A DNA stretch of 64,000 bases from Tepidanaerobacter syntrophicus. Its GTDB lineage: Bacteria > Bacillota > Thermosediminibacteria > Thermosediminibacterales > Tepidanaerobacteraceae. Every line of letters starts with the position of its first letter. Within the stretch, counting starts at the first letter, position 1. The DNA lies in contig NZ_DF977002.1 of NCBI RefSeq assembly GCF_001485475.2, forward strand, positions 62,001 to 126,000. The letters are read 5' to 3'. The position numbers and the translations under genes are program-made. Positions 45,301 to 54,121 of this stretch are shown here, piece after piece. The notes beneath the pieces were generated by a model that saw nothing but the letters and a program-made list of their open reading frames with translations, did no database searches and was not told where the DNA came from.

Positions 45301-46311
45301 TTGTCTACAGTTCAGGGCGCATCGGAAAGAGCTAATGAAGACGCTATACTTTCTGTAAGAAACCTTGTAACACATTTTTTCGTAAGAGATGGGGAAATAA
45401 GCGCTGTTGAAGGCATAAGCCTCCATGTAAAAAAGGGCGAAACCGTGGCTATAGTTGGTGAATCTGGCTGTGGTAAATCAGTTGCTGCCCTTTCCATGCT
45501 TCGACTAATTCCTTCACCGCCGGGAAAGATACTGGCAGGGAGTGTTTTTTTCGAGGGCAAGGACATATTAAAGATGAGTTCTGCCCAGCTTAGAAATATT
45601 AGAGGCAAGGGAATTGCATTAATACTTCAGGAGCCTATGTCTTCACTTAATCCTTCTTGGACAATAGGGCGCCAAATTATGGAGGCGGTGGAATTAAATC
45701 AGGGTTTAAAAGGAAAAGAGGCACGAGAAAAAGCCCTTGAAATGCTAAGACTTGTAAGAATCCCTGCGCCTGAAAGTAGAATGGAAAACTATCCTCACGA
45801 GCTTTCCGGAGGTATGAAACAGCGTGTCATGATAGCTATAGCTTTAGCATGCAGGCCAAAAGTCCTTATAGCAGATGAGCCTACAACCTCTTTAGATGTT
45901 ACAATACAAGCTCAAATACTCGAATTGATAAAACAGTTAAAGACTGAAATTGGCATGACACTTGTCCTGATAACTCATGACCTTGGCGTTGTCGCAGAGA
46001 TGGCTGACAGAGTTTCTATAATGTATGCGGGCCAAATAATGGAAAATGCTGATGTTTTTAGTATATTCCACAGCCCTGCGCATCCGTATACTAAAGGTAT
46101 TGTAAATACTGTAATGGATTTAAAGAACAAAAACAAAAGACTGGAGGTGATACCAGGAGATCCGCCCAGCCTCTTGAATCCCCCGCCGGGATGTAGGTTT
46201 GCTCCAAGATGCGAATATGTCCAAGACATATGTCGTACCACTACACCCGAATACAAGGAAGTAATTGAAAATTCAGGTCGTTGGGTAAAGTGCCACTTTC
46301 CGTTGTTGTAA
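45301..46311 (+). CDS. Oligopeptide/nickel-type ABC transporter ATPase (OppD-like)
   Basis: A 336-residue ATPase of the Dpp/Opp family. Walker A GESGCGKS (53-60), Q-loop LILQEP, signature LSGGMKQR (168-175), Walker B VLIADEP (188-194), H-loop ITHDLG. The C-terminal oligopeptide extension contains PPGCRFAPRCEYVQDIC, a Cys-rich motif that in some homologues binds an Fe-S cluster. TTG start at 45301 after AGGAGGGA. First gene of a five-gene importer operon, unusual in that the ATPase precedes the binding protein. Confidence 0.94.
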   Translation: MSTVQGASERANEDAILSVRNLVTHFFVRDGEISAVEGISLHVKKGETVAIVGESGCGKSVAALSMLRLIPSPPGKILAGSVFFEGKDILKMSSAQLRNIRGKGIALILQEPMSSLNPSWTIGRQIMEAVELNQGLKGKEAREKALEMLRLVRIPAPESRMENYPHELSGGMKQRVMIAIALACRPKVLIADEPTTSLDVTIQAQILELIKQLKTEIGMTLVLITHDLGVVAEMADRVSIMYAGQIMENADVFSIFHSPAHPYTKGIVNTVMDLKNKNKRLEVIPGDPPSLLNPPPGCRFAPRCEYVQDICRTTTPEYKEVIENSGRWVKCHFPLL

Positions 46312-46374
46312 AGATATAAAGTGAGAAATTTCAAGGTAAAAAATAACAAAATTTGATAAGGGGGAACTGTAAGT

Positions 46375-47913
46375 ATGAGAAAGGGATTACAATTTTTGCT
46401 TATTTTATCACTTGTTGTAACTTTAATAGCAGGATGTGGAGGCTCAAGTTCTCAGCCCACCCAGCAGCCCGGAAAAGAAGGCACAACTTCCACGGCCACA
46501 AAAGATACTATCATAATAGCTCTTCAAGGCGAACCGTCGACTTTAGATCCTCAGTTTGCTGATGACGGTAATATGAGAGCAGTTACTGACAATGTTTTTG
46601 AACGATTGTTAGAGCTTGACGGCAAGACTCTTGAACCAATAAACGGCCTTGCTACAGATATAAAGAGTATAGATGATGTTACATGGCAGCTTACTCTCAG
46701 AGAAGGAGTAAAATTCCACAATGGAGATCCTTTTACGGCAGAAGATGCTGTATTCTCTATAAAAAGAGTAACGGATCCTGCCTATAAGTCACAAATCGCA
46801 GGCAATTTCAATACAATAAAAGATGCAAAAGTTATTGACGACAAAACCATACAGATTGTAACAGACGGACCTGACCCGATACTTCCAAAGCGTCTTACAA
46901 GATTAGATATAGTTGATAAAAAGTATATAGAAAGCAATCCGGATAAAGTAGCAACAGAGCCTATAGGCACAGGACCATACAAGGTAACCAAATGGAACAG
47001 AGGTGTCGATATAACCATCGAGCGAAATGAGGATTATTGGGGTAATAAGCCTCAAATAAAAGGTGCAACATATAGATTTATTCAAGAAAGTTCTACAAGA
47101 CTTTCAGCTTTAAAAGCAGGAGAAATCGACTTAGCTGTAAACATGCTGCCTGAGTATGTGTCCGAACTACCAGCTTATAAGACTTCGGACGGTATTGAAT
47201 TTACTTTTATTCGGTTCAACACTTTGAGGGGACCGATGAAAAGCAAGCTTATGAGGCAAGCCGCCTGTTATGCTGTAGATAAGAAAGCCCTTGCAGACAG
47301 CCTTTATCTAGGTTATGCAAACGTGGCACAGGGACAACTGGCAAAACCCGGATATTTTGGCTACAATGACGAAATTAAAGCCTATCCGTATGATCCCGAA
47401 AAGGCCAAGGCACTGCTTAAAGAGGCAGGTTATAATGGCGAGGTTATAGAGCTTGTATCTGAGCGCGGCAGATGGCTTAAAGATGGAGAACTAACTGAAG
47501 CTGTTGCAGGCATGCTTACCGATGCAGGATTTAACATCAAGCTTACCTTTTTAAGCTGGCAGGAATGGCTAGACACATTATTTAATTTAGACAAGGCTCC
47601 GGATATGATGTTTAGTTCAAATGGAAATGAGCTCTTTGATATGGACAGATTTTATCAGGCTTTAATCAAGACCGGCGGACCTCAGTCTGCTTACTCAAAT
47701 CCTGAGGTCGACAAAATGATTGATGCTGCAAGAAGCGAAATGGATACCGAAAAGCGACTTCAGCTATATAAAGATCTTGCAAAAATCGTATATGAAGATC
47801 CATTCGGGCTGCCTCTTTTAAACTTAAAGGATATCTATGGCATGTCGCCAAACCTTGAATGGGAGCCGAGACAGGACTCCAGAATCACTGTATTTGAGAT
47901 GAAGTTGAAATAG
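46375..47913 (+). CDS. ABC transporter solute-binding lipoprotein (SBP_bac_5 family)
   Basis: A 512-residue extracytoplasmic binding protein of the DppA/OppA/NikA type. Lipoprotein signal with lipobox LIAGC (Cys 21), a Ser/Gln/Pro linker, then the SBP_bac_5 signature region LREGVKFHNGDPFTAEDAVFSI and PIGTGPYKVTKW. Ligand not predictable from sequence alone: peptides, oligosaccharides or nickel are all possible. ATG start after AAGGGGGA. Followed by a hairpin before the permease gene, which would favour higher production of the binding protein. Confidence 0.94.
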   Translation: MRKGLQFLLILSLVVTLIAGCGGSSSQPTQQPGKEGTTSTATKDTIIIALQGEPSTLDPQFADDGNMRAVTDNVFERLLELDGKTLEPINGLATDIKSIDDVTWQLTLREGVKFHNGDPFTAEDAVFSIKRVTDPAYKSQIAGNFNTIKDAKVIDDKTIQIVTDGPDPILPKRLTRLDIVDKKYIESNPDKVATEPIGTGPYKVTKWNRGVDITIERNEDYWGNKPQIKGATYRFIQESSTRLSALKAGEIDLAVNMLPEYVSELPAYKTSDGIEFTFIRFNTLRGPMKSKLMRQAACYAVDKKALADSLYLGYANVAQGQLAKPGYFGYNDEIKAYPYDPEKAKALLKEAGYNGEVIELVSERGRWLKDGELTEAVAGMLTDAGFNIKLTFLSWQEWLDTLFNLDKAPDMMFSSNGNELFDMDRFYQALIKTGGPQSAYSNPEVDKMIDAARSEMDTEKRLQLYKDLAKIVYEDPFGLPLLNLKDIYGMSPNLEWEPRQDSRITVFEMKLK

Positions 47914-47931
47914 AGATATTAGAGATATTAT

Positions 47932-47955
47932 AGGGAGGGCCTAAAAGCCTTCCCT
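47932..47955 (+). terminator. Intra-operon hairpin between binding protein and permease genes
   Basis: AGGGAGGGC and GCCTTCCCT pair over 9 bp (one G-U) around CTAAAA, 18 bp after the binding-protein stop, followed by GCCATTTATTTTTGG. Either an attenuator or an mRNA-stabilising 3' end. Confidence 0.7.
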
Positions 47956-47981
47956 GCCATTTATTTTTGGAGGTTAGGCTA

Positions 47982-48899
47982 ATGAAAAGATACATTATAG
48001 TGCGCCTTCTGTATACAATTGTAGTAATTTTAGGTGTTTCAATACTAGTTTTTGTTGTAACCCACATGGTAGGCAATCCGGTAAATACAATGCTGCCGCT
48101 TCAAGCAACTGAAGCTGAAAGAGCCGCTCTACGTCATCAGCTTGGCCTTGACAAGCCTCTTTTTGAACAATTGACCACATTCTTAGGCAGTATGGTAAAA
48201 CTGGATTTTGGAATATCCTGGTGGCAACAAATACCGGCTTTAGGAATTGTGATAAATAAAATGCCTGCTACTTTTATGCTCGTGAGCGCAGCAATGATTC
48301 TATCAATTGTAGTTGCTATTCCATTGGGGATTTTAGCCGCTTATAAGCCCGGAACTTTTTTAGACAGATTTCTCACTTCCGCTTCACTTATCGGATTGTG
48401 TCTGCCTCCGTTTTGGCTTGGCCTTATGCTTGTTCTATTTTTCGCAGTAAGATTGGGTTGGTTTTTTACATCGGGCTATGGTACATTGCGTCATTTGATT
48501 CTTCCCACCATTACTCTTGCAGTAGTGCCTATGGGGCACCTGGCCCAAATAGTTAGATTTTCCATGGCAGAGCAATTGAACGCTCAATATGCCATAACTG
48601 CTAGAGCTAAGGGAGCAAGCGAAACTGCTGTGCTTTTCGGTCACGCATTGAAAAACGCTGCAACCTCTATTGTTACAATGGGCGGATCGGATTTTGGAAG
48701 ACTCCTTGCCGGCGAAACCGCTGCCGTTGAGGTGGTTTTTGGCTGGCCTGGTTTTGGTACCCTTATTGTAGATACAATAGGCAGGCAGGATTTTCCTCTT
48801 TTGCAGGCTGAAGTATTCTTTGTAGCAGTCGTAATTTGTTTGATTAACTTAATTGTGGATATATCATATGCCTATTTAGATCCAAGAATAAAATATTAG
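47982..48899 (+). CDS. ABC transporter permease, first subunit (DppB/OppB-like)
   Basis: A 305-residue permease with six membrane helices. N-terminal KRYIIVRLLYTIVVILGVSI helix typical of OppB/DppB; the permease EAA-like loop is EQLNAQYAITARAKGASE, which contacts the ATPases. ATG at 47982 is chosen (GGAGG eight bases upstream); an in-frame TTG at 47967 lies before that ribosome site. Confidence 0.95.
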   Translation: MKRYIIVRLLYTIVVILGVSILVFVVTHMVGNPVNTMLPLQATEAERAALRHQLGLDKPLFEQLTTFLGSMVKLDFGISWWQQIPALGIVINKMPATFMLVSAAMILSIVVAIPLGILAAYKPGTFLDRFLTSASLIGLCLPPFWLGLMLVLFFAVRLGWFFTSGYGTLRHLILPTITLAVVPMGHLAQIVRFSMAEQLNAQYAITARAKGASETAVLFGHALKNAATSIVTMGGSDFGRLLAGETAAVEVVFGWPGFGTLIVDTIGRQDFPLLQAEVFFVAVVICLINLIVDISYAYLDPRIKY

Positions 48900-48911
48900 G
48901 GAGGGCTGCAA

Positions 48912-49838
48912 ATGTCTAATAATACACAGCAAGGAATTGATGAGAAAAATAGCAAATCCGAAGTCAAGAAGAATGCATTCCAAAGATTTTTGCAGCACTT
49001 TTCGGGAAACAGCTTAGCGCTAGTTGCTTTTATATTACTCATTTTAATTATTGCTATTAGCATATTTGCACCCTTTATAGCGCCTTATAACCCGGCAAAG
49101 GGCAATATAGTCAACAGGCTGAAGCCTCCTACCTTTGAAAGGCCTGCAGATGGCAGTTTCCCCCATATTCTCGGAACGGATCAGCAGGGCAGGGATGTAC
49201 TATCTAGGCTTATATACGGCGGTAGGGTTTCTATGAGTGTTGGTTTTACGGTAGTTGCTATTGGCGGCACTATAGGAACATTGTTGGGTCTTATTGCAGG
49301 ATATTTCGGTGGTTGGACAGATTTAATAATAATGCGTATCGTTGACGTGGCATCGTCATTTCCCGGACTTCTTATCGCCTTAACTTTCGTTATGGTATTA
49401 GGGCCCGGTCAGGCAAACTTAACAATAGCTTTGCTTTTAGTAGGATGGATGATATATGCTAGAATGGCGCGAAGTCAAGTTTTGACCGCTCGCGAATCTA
49501 CTATGGTTGAAGCTTCAAGGGCTATAGGTTGCAGTATGCCGCGCATCTTATTTAATCATATTCTCCCTAATGTAATTTCTCCATTGATAACCACTTTTGT
49601 TCTTGAAATGGCCCACATGATAAGCGCTGAAGCTAATATGAGTTTCCTCGGTTACGGAATTCAGCCTCCGGCTTCATCTTGGGGCTTGATGATTGGCGAA
49701 GGGCGGCAATATATAACCAGTGCTTGGTGGATAGTGGTATTCCCGGGCTTAATAATCGCTCTTACTGTTTTGTGCTTAAATTTAGTAGGCAACTGGGTCA
49801 GAGAAGAATTTGATCCTCTGCAAAAAGGCCGCCATTGA
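48912..49838 (+). CDS. ABC transporter permease, second subunit (DppC/OppC-like)
   Basis: A 308-residue permease. A cytosolic N-tail with a first helix (about 33-55) is followed by the OppC_N region ([11 protein letters not shown]) and the permease core. [20 protein letters not shown] is the typical OppC/DppC landmark; the EAA-like loop is [16 protein letters not shown]. It starts 12 bp after the first permease. Forms the membrane channel with that subunit. Confidence 0.95.
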   Translation: MSNNTQQGIDEKNSKSEVKKNAFQRFLQHFSGNSLALVAFILLILIIAISIFAPFIAPYNPAKGNIVNRLKPPTFERPADGSFPHILGTDQQGRDVLSRLIYGGRVSMSVGFTVVAIGGTIGTLLGLIAGYFGGWTDLIIMRIVDVASSFPGLLIALTFVMVLGPGQANLTIALLLVGWMIYARMARSQVLTARESTMVEASRAIGCSMPRILFNHILPNVISPLITTFVLEMAHMISAEANMSFLGYGIQPPASSWGLMIGEGRQYITSAWWIVVFPGLIIALTVLCLNLVGNWVREEFDPLQKGRH

Positions 49839-49851
49839 GGAGGGGTATGGA

Positions 49852-50850
49852 TTGACTGAGAATAATGATAATATCATTGAAGTAAAAAATTTAGTAAAAT
49901 ACTTTCCGCTGCGAGGCGGCTTATTGGGGCAGCCCACTTCTTGGGTCCATGCCGTAGATGATGTAAGTTTTAATATAAAGAGGGGACAAACTTTGGGTCT
50001 CGTAGGTGAAAGCGGCTGTGGCAAAACAACAGTAGGCCGGCTTGTTCTTAAACTTATTGAACCTACTAGTGGAGAAGTGATTTTTAACAGTAAAAATATT
50101 TATGATGAAAAATTTTGGAAGGAAAAGGAATTCCGTAGAAATGCCCAGATCATTTTTCAGGACGCCTTCAGCTCTTTTGACATAAGAAAAAATGTAGAAA
50201 GTATAGTCGGCGAACCTCTTTTAGTTCACGGCATAGCTCAGGGTAAGGAGCTTAAAGAAAAGGTCGATGATTTGCTAAAGTTAGTAGGGCTTAAGCCAGA
50301 GATTGCTAAAGAATATCCTCACACCCTATCAAGCGGCCAAAAGCAATGTGTCGGTATAGCTCGTTCTTTAGCGCTTAATCCGACTTTCGTTGTGGCTGAT
50401 GAGCCTATTTCTGCTTTAGATGTATCGGTTAGAGCTCAAATCTTAAATCTGCTAAAAGATCTTCAAAAAAAATTAAATTTGACTTATTTATTTATCTCTC
50501 ATGATATTCGAGTTGTCTACTATCTTTCTGACTATATTGCGGTCATGTATGTGGGTAAATTGGTGGAAACAGGGCCGGCAGAAGAGGTTTTTGCACATAG
50601 GCTCCACCCATATACAGAGGCTCTTCTAACTGCGGTACCTATTGAAGATCCAAAAATGAGAGCCCCTAAAGAAATCCTTCAAGGCGAGGTGCCTTCGCCG
50701 GTTGATCCGCCGCCAGGCTGCAGGTTCTATCCCAGATGTAAATACGCTATTGCAAAATGTAAAGATGAAAATCCTGAACTTATCGAAAAATCACCGGGGC
50801 ATTTTGTTTCATGCTTTGTAGATTTTCATGGTTCAAAAACAATTATATAA
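49852..50850 (+). CDS. Oligopeptide/nickel-type ABC transporter ATPase (OppF-like)
   Basis: A 332-residue second ATPase. Start at TTG 49852, six bases after GGAGGGG; an upstream in-frame start at 49810 would overlap the permease gene. Walker A GESGCGKT, signature LSSGQKQC (the usual LSGGQ has Ser for the first Gly and Cys after Gln), Walker B VVADEP, H-loop ISHDIR. C-terminal [17 protein letters not shown] resembles the Cys-rich extension of the partner. OppF-type because of the N-terminal VKYFPLRGG element. Last gene of the importer operon. Confidence 0.94.
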   Translation: MTENNDNIIEVKNLVKYFPLRGGLLGQPTSWVHAVDDVSFNIKRGQTLGLVGESGCGKTTVGRLVLKLIEPTSGEVIFNSKNIYDEKFWKEKEFRRNAQIIFQDAFSSFDIRKNVESIVGEPLLVHGIAQGKELKEKVDDLLKLVGLKPEIAKEYPHTLSSGQKQCVGIARSLALNPTFVVADEPISALDVSVRAQILNLLKDLQKKLNLTYLFISHDIRVVYYLSDYIAVMYVGKLVETGPAEEVFAHRLHPYTEALLTAVPIEDPKMRAPKEILQGEVPSPVDPPPGCRFYPRCKYAIAKCKDENPELIEKSPGHFVSCFVDFHGSKTII

Positions 50851-50898
50851 ACGGTAATGCCATCATTGCATCAGCAGGTAAATATTTGTTATAATAAA

Positions 50899-50942
50899 AA
50901 AGACCTTTACCCTCTTTTACTTCTTACCGGGAAAAGGTCTTT
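50899..50942 (+). terminator. Terminator of the ABC importer operon
   Basis: AAAGACCTTT and AAAGGTCTTT form a 10-bp stem, extended by partial pairing of the interior (ACCC / GGGA), about 48 bp after the last stop codon. The downstream T-tract is short (TTTAGCTTT). Confidence 0.65.
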
Positions 50943-50988
50943 AGCTTTAAAACAACCTTAATATCGCATACAATATAGGAGGAACCTT

Positions 50989-51279
50989 ATGGACTTCAAA
51001 CTTTTTTTGATGGCTTTTGGCATGCTGTTTTTGGCAGAGATGGGAGACAAGACACAGCTTGCCGTATTTACTTTGGTAACCCAATACAAAAAACCGCTTC
51101 CAATTTTTCTTGGCGCATCACTTGCGCTGGTTTTGGTAACTCTTATAGGCGCCTTGTTTGGCGAGGCAGTCTCACGTTATGTGCCCTCTGCATATCTTAA
51201 ACTTGCAGCCGGCATTCTTTTCGTTGGTATAGGCCTCTTTGTTCTAATTGAGGCAGTTCCTGAATTTTTGCATCACTGA
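50989..51279 (+). CDS. Half-size GDT1/TMEM165 (UPF0016) membrane protein
   Basis: A 96-residue protein with three membrane helices (about 3-19, 35-58 and 69-88) and one copy of the family signature E-x-G-D-K-T (AEMGDKTQ, 16-23). GDT1 proteins are cation (Mn2+/Ca2+) exporters that normally contain two such repeats; single-repeat genes in prokaryotes usually occur as adjacent pairs. Here no partner lies next to it, so it may form a homodimer or have a partner elsewhere. ATG start after AGGAGGAA. It converges on the GH4 gene 20 bp away. Confidence 0.85.
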   Translation: MDFKLFLMAFGMLFLAEMGDKTQLAVFTLVTQYKKPLPIFLGASLALVLVTLIGALFGEAVSRYVPSAYLKLAAGILFVGIGLFVLIEAVPEFLHH

Positions 51280-51298
51280 TAGGCGACAAATTTTGATT

Positions 51299-52609
51299 TT
51301 AACCTTGAAATTGGGGCAAAAACTCTTTGTTTTGACGAAGAATATCATCTAAAATCTTTTTTGCAACATCAGCAGATGGCACAAGGGGATGGATAGTTAA
51401 TGCTTGAAGGGCTGTATAGTAATCACCTTTAACGCCTGCTTCGACGGTAAGCTGTTCATAGGCTTTTACCGCCTGCATCAATCCCCTTATCTTTGCTGGC
51501 ACATGACCTACTGTAAGAGGTGATGCTCCATTTTTGCCTATAATACAATTTGTTTCAATCGCCACATCTTCAGGCAAATCTAGAATAGTTCCGTTATTTC
51601 TAACATTGACTGTCTGTATGTCCTTTTTATTATTTGCTATAGAATCTATAAGGTTGCAAGCGGCATAGGAATAAAGAGCGCCGCCTCGCTTTTCAAGTTC
51701 CGGTGGTTTTATATCAAGACTAGGATTTTTATAAAGTTTAAAGAGCTCCTTCTCTATATTTTTTACTACCTCGCCTCGGGTGCCCTCGCTTGAGGCTTCT
51801 TTTATTTCCTCTTCCAACATTTTATCAGACATGTAATAATAGCGATGATAAGGGCAAGGCAGCATGCCTAGAGACTTAATCAAATCTTTATCCCATATCA
51901 AATCCGGTATATTTTTCATGGTAAAATTTTTGCCGGTTATAAGTATATCAAGTAATTTTTCTGTTACATCTTCGCCATCTAAATAAATTTTTTGCCCCCA
52001 TACGAGATGGTTTAATCCGGCAAACTCTATATAAACTCTTTCCATTTCAACTTCGAACACTTGAGCAACATAATTTATCATATTTACGGGCACATTGCAA
52101 AGGCCTACGGCCTTAACTTTTGTATGATTTAAGACCGTTTCTGTAATTATTCCGGAAGGATTAGTAAAATTTATGAGCCAAGCAGAGGGTGCAAGTCTTT
52201 GGATATCTTTACAGATATTCATTATAACAGGAATGGTCCTAAGTGCTTTGGCAAAACCACCGGGGCCTGTGGTTTCTTGTCCGATGACTCCATATTTTAG
52301 AGGTATTTTTTCATCTCTTATACGGGCGTCAAGACCCCCGACTCTAAACTGCGATACTACAAAATCTGCACCCGAAATTGCTTCCTCTTGATTCAGCGTC
52401 AGATGAATATTTATATCAAGCCCTGCTTTTTTTACCATCCTCTCTGCAAGAGCCCCAACTATTTCCAGTTTTTCTTTTCCCTGTTCTATGTCTTCCAAGT
52501 AAATATCACTTACAGGAAGTTCCGGGGCTTTCTTTATAAAGCCGTCGATGAGTTCAGGGGTATAGCTTGAACCTCCACCGATAACTGCTATTTTGTATTT
52601 TTTAGTCAA
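51299..52609 (-). CDS. 6-phospho-beta-glucosidase, GH4 family
   Basis: A 436-residue NAD- and Mn2+-dependent GH4 glycosidase that cleaves PTS-imported phosphorylated disaccharides. Rossmann motif AVIGGGSSYTPEL (8-20). The GH4 metal ligands appear as Cys 171 in GLCNVPVN and His 201 in AGLNHLVWG, which indicates a 6-phospho-beta-glucosidase subgroup rather than alpha-galactosidase. TTG start at 52609 with GAGGAGG upstream. Last gene of the LevR/sigma-54 PTS operon, directly after the MupG-like gene. Confidence 0.94.
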   Translation of the reverse strand: MTKKYKIAVIGGGSSYTPELIDGFIKKAPELPVSDIYLEDIEQGKEKLEIVGALAERMVKKAGLDINIHLTLNQEEAISGADFVVSQFRVGGLDARIRDEKIPLKYGVIGQETTGPGGFAKALRTIPVIMNICKDIQRLAPSAWLINFTNPSGIITETVLNHTKVKAVGLCNVPVNMINYVAQVFEVEMERVYIEFAGLNHLVWGQKIYLDGEDVTEKLLDILITGKNFTMKNIPDLIWDKDLIKSLGMLPCPYHRYYYMSDKMLEEEIKEASSEGTRGEVVKNIEKELFKLYKNPSLDIKPPELEKRGGALYSYAACNLIDSIANNKKDIQTVNVRNNGTILDLPEDVAIETNCIIGKNGASPLTVGHVPAKIRGLMQAVKAYEQLTVEAGVKGDYYTALQALTIHPLVPSADVAKKILDDILRQNKEFLPQFQG

Positions 52610-52629
52610 TTTGTCAAGCCTCCTCTTAT

Positions 52630-53718
52630 TTATTTAAGTTTTAGTTTGAACTTCTGCCATGGCTGAATGTAGTCTAATAAAAATACCTCTTCAGGCGCAA
52701 TTTTTGCAACCACATTTATTTTTCCGCTGTTTTCCATGTCTTTTAATGCTATTTGAAGTTCTCCCGCATATCTTTTGTATTCTGAGCTTGGGATTAAAAT
52801 ATCCCCCTTCTTTATTTGCTTAACGGGATTGAAAACCTTAAAAACATTGTCTTTATACTTTATTCTGCTTAATGTAGACCTTATAAGGTATTCAGAAATA
52901 TCTCCCCTGTTAAAATGGGGCTCCTCTAAAACAATCTTCTTTTCAATGTTGGATATGCCTTCTTCAAGTTCTACATTTAGAGACAATATATTTTTATCAA
53001 GAGACCCTAATGCTCTTAATTCATCTTCTGATGCATAGCAATCTCCTATTATCACTGTATCAATAAGCCCTGTATTAAATAGATCTTTTGCTTGTGTTTC
53101 AATAGGAAGATTACGGTGTTCTTCTAAAGTACAAAGCCCGTCGCTGTCCGGCCAAGGACCAAATGTCGCTCTGCTATGTGATGTAACAAAGGCAGCCGTA
53201 GGTATACTATAATATTTAAAGGCTGCTGAACACTTTTCGAAATGCTTTCTTGAAATGCCGGTATATCTTAACGGATAAAAATTGTGGCAGCCCATGAGAT
53301 TTTCCAAATTAGGCTTATATTCCATAATACTTTCCATATATTTTACACCGGAGCTCATATTTATTTCTATTTTAAGATTGTAAGGATTATATGTCATAAG
53401 GCTTTCCTCAAAGCCGCCGGAACCTGTGTCAAATCGAATTCCATAAAGACCAAGATTATAAAAAAACTCAATATCTTCGAAGGATACTCCTAAATTTTTG
53501 AGCACCTCGGGATTTATATCAGCTATAACTTCCATTTTGTTGCTTTTGGCATACAAACAAACTCTTTTAAATCGTTCAAGCAGTGCTTTATCGTTTTCTA
53601 CAGAGATAAGATTTGTAAATATCCTGGTAAATCCATACTTAAAAGCCTTATCTATATATCTATAATCTTCCTCTTCGCTGCTCTTTGCAGGATATACCGA
53701 AATCCCCAATTCTCTCAT
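52630..53718 (-). CDS. MupG-type 6-phospho-N-acetylmuramidase (DUF871, GH170)
   Basis: A 362-residue protein of the former DUF871/outer-surface-protein family. Staphylococcus MupG, a member, splits MurNAc-6P-GlcNAc taken up by a PTS. TIM-barrel N-terminal part: LGISVYPAKSSEEEDYRYID, then GFTRIFTNL and YGIRFDTGSGG. The C-terminal domain (about 250-362) is cyclophilin-like. The ATG is joined directly to the IIA stop (TAAATG). Its presence suggests the operon handles a cell-wall-derived disaccharide, although family members of other specificity exist. Confidence 0.85.
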   Translation of the reverse strand: MRELGISVYPAKSSEEEDYRYIDKAFKYGFTRIFTNLISVENDKALLERFKRVCLYAKSNKMEVIADINPEVLKNLGVSFEDIEFFYNLGLYGIRFDTGSGGFEESLMTYNPYNLKIEINMSSGVKYMESIMEYKPNLENLMGCHNFYPLRYTGISRKHFEKCSAAFKYYSIPTAAFVTSHSRATFGPWPDSDGLCTLEEHRNLPIETQAKDLFNTGLIDTVIIGDCYASEDELRALGSLDKNILSLNVELEEGISNIEKKIVLEEPHFNRGDISEYLIRSTLSRIKYKDNVFKVFNPVKQIKKGDILIPSSEYKRYAGELQIALKDMENSGKINVVAKIAPEEVFLLDYIQPWQKFKLKLK

Positions 53719-54045
53719 TTAATCACCTTTTTCTTTTAAGCTTCTAAGTTCTTTATAGACCTTAATAAACTCTTTGGCCAATGTATTTATCGTAATTGCA
53801 TTCATTAAATGGTCCTGGGCGTGTACCAGTAATATGGAGATAGAAAAATTCTCTCCGCCGGCTTCTCTGTGTAATAAAGAAGTTTGGATTTTATGTGCCA
53901 TTATAAGCTTTTCATCAGCTTCTTCGAAGCACTCCTCCGCCTTTTCAAATTCATTGGATCTTGCGTATTCTATGGCTTCTATAGAAAGACTTGTGGCCTC
54001 TCCGCTGCATGTTATTAAATTAAGTATATCTTGTTCTAAATCCAT
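53719..54045 (-). CDS. PTS lactose/cellobiose-type EIIA component
   Basis: A 108-residue all-helical trimeric EIIA of the Lac/Cel family. Phosphorylated His is expected at about 75 in LLVHAQDHLMNA. N-terminal NLITCSGEATSLSIEAIEYA. It relays phosphate from HPr to EIIB. ATG start. Gene order IIB-IIC-IIA-mupG-GH4. Confidence 0.95.
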   Translation of the reverse strand: MDLEQDILNLITCSGEATSLSIEAIEYARSNEFEKAEECFEEADEKLIMAHKIQTSLLHREAGGENFSISILLVHAQDHLMNAITINTLAKEFIKVYKELRSLKEKGD

Positions 54046-54080
54046 AAGATAATCTCTCCTTACAAAATTTGTTTATAAAG

Positions 54081-54111
54081 GTGAAAGCAGCGAATTTATT
54101 CGCTGCCTCAC
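54081..54111 (-). terminator. Hairpin between the IIC and IIA genes
   Basis: A perfect GCAGCGAAT-AA-ATTCGCTGC stem (9 bp), extended by GTGA/TCAC outside a small bulge, lies 11 bp after the IIC stop in a 76-bp gap. No T-tract, so more likely an mRNA processing or stability element than a terminator. Confidence 0.55.
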
Positions 54112-54121
54112 CCGGCTGCAA

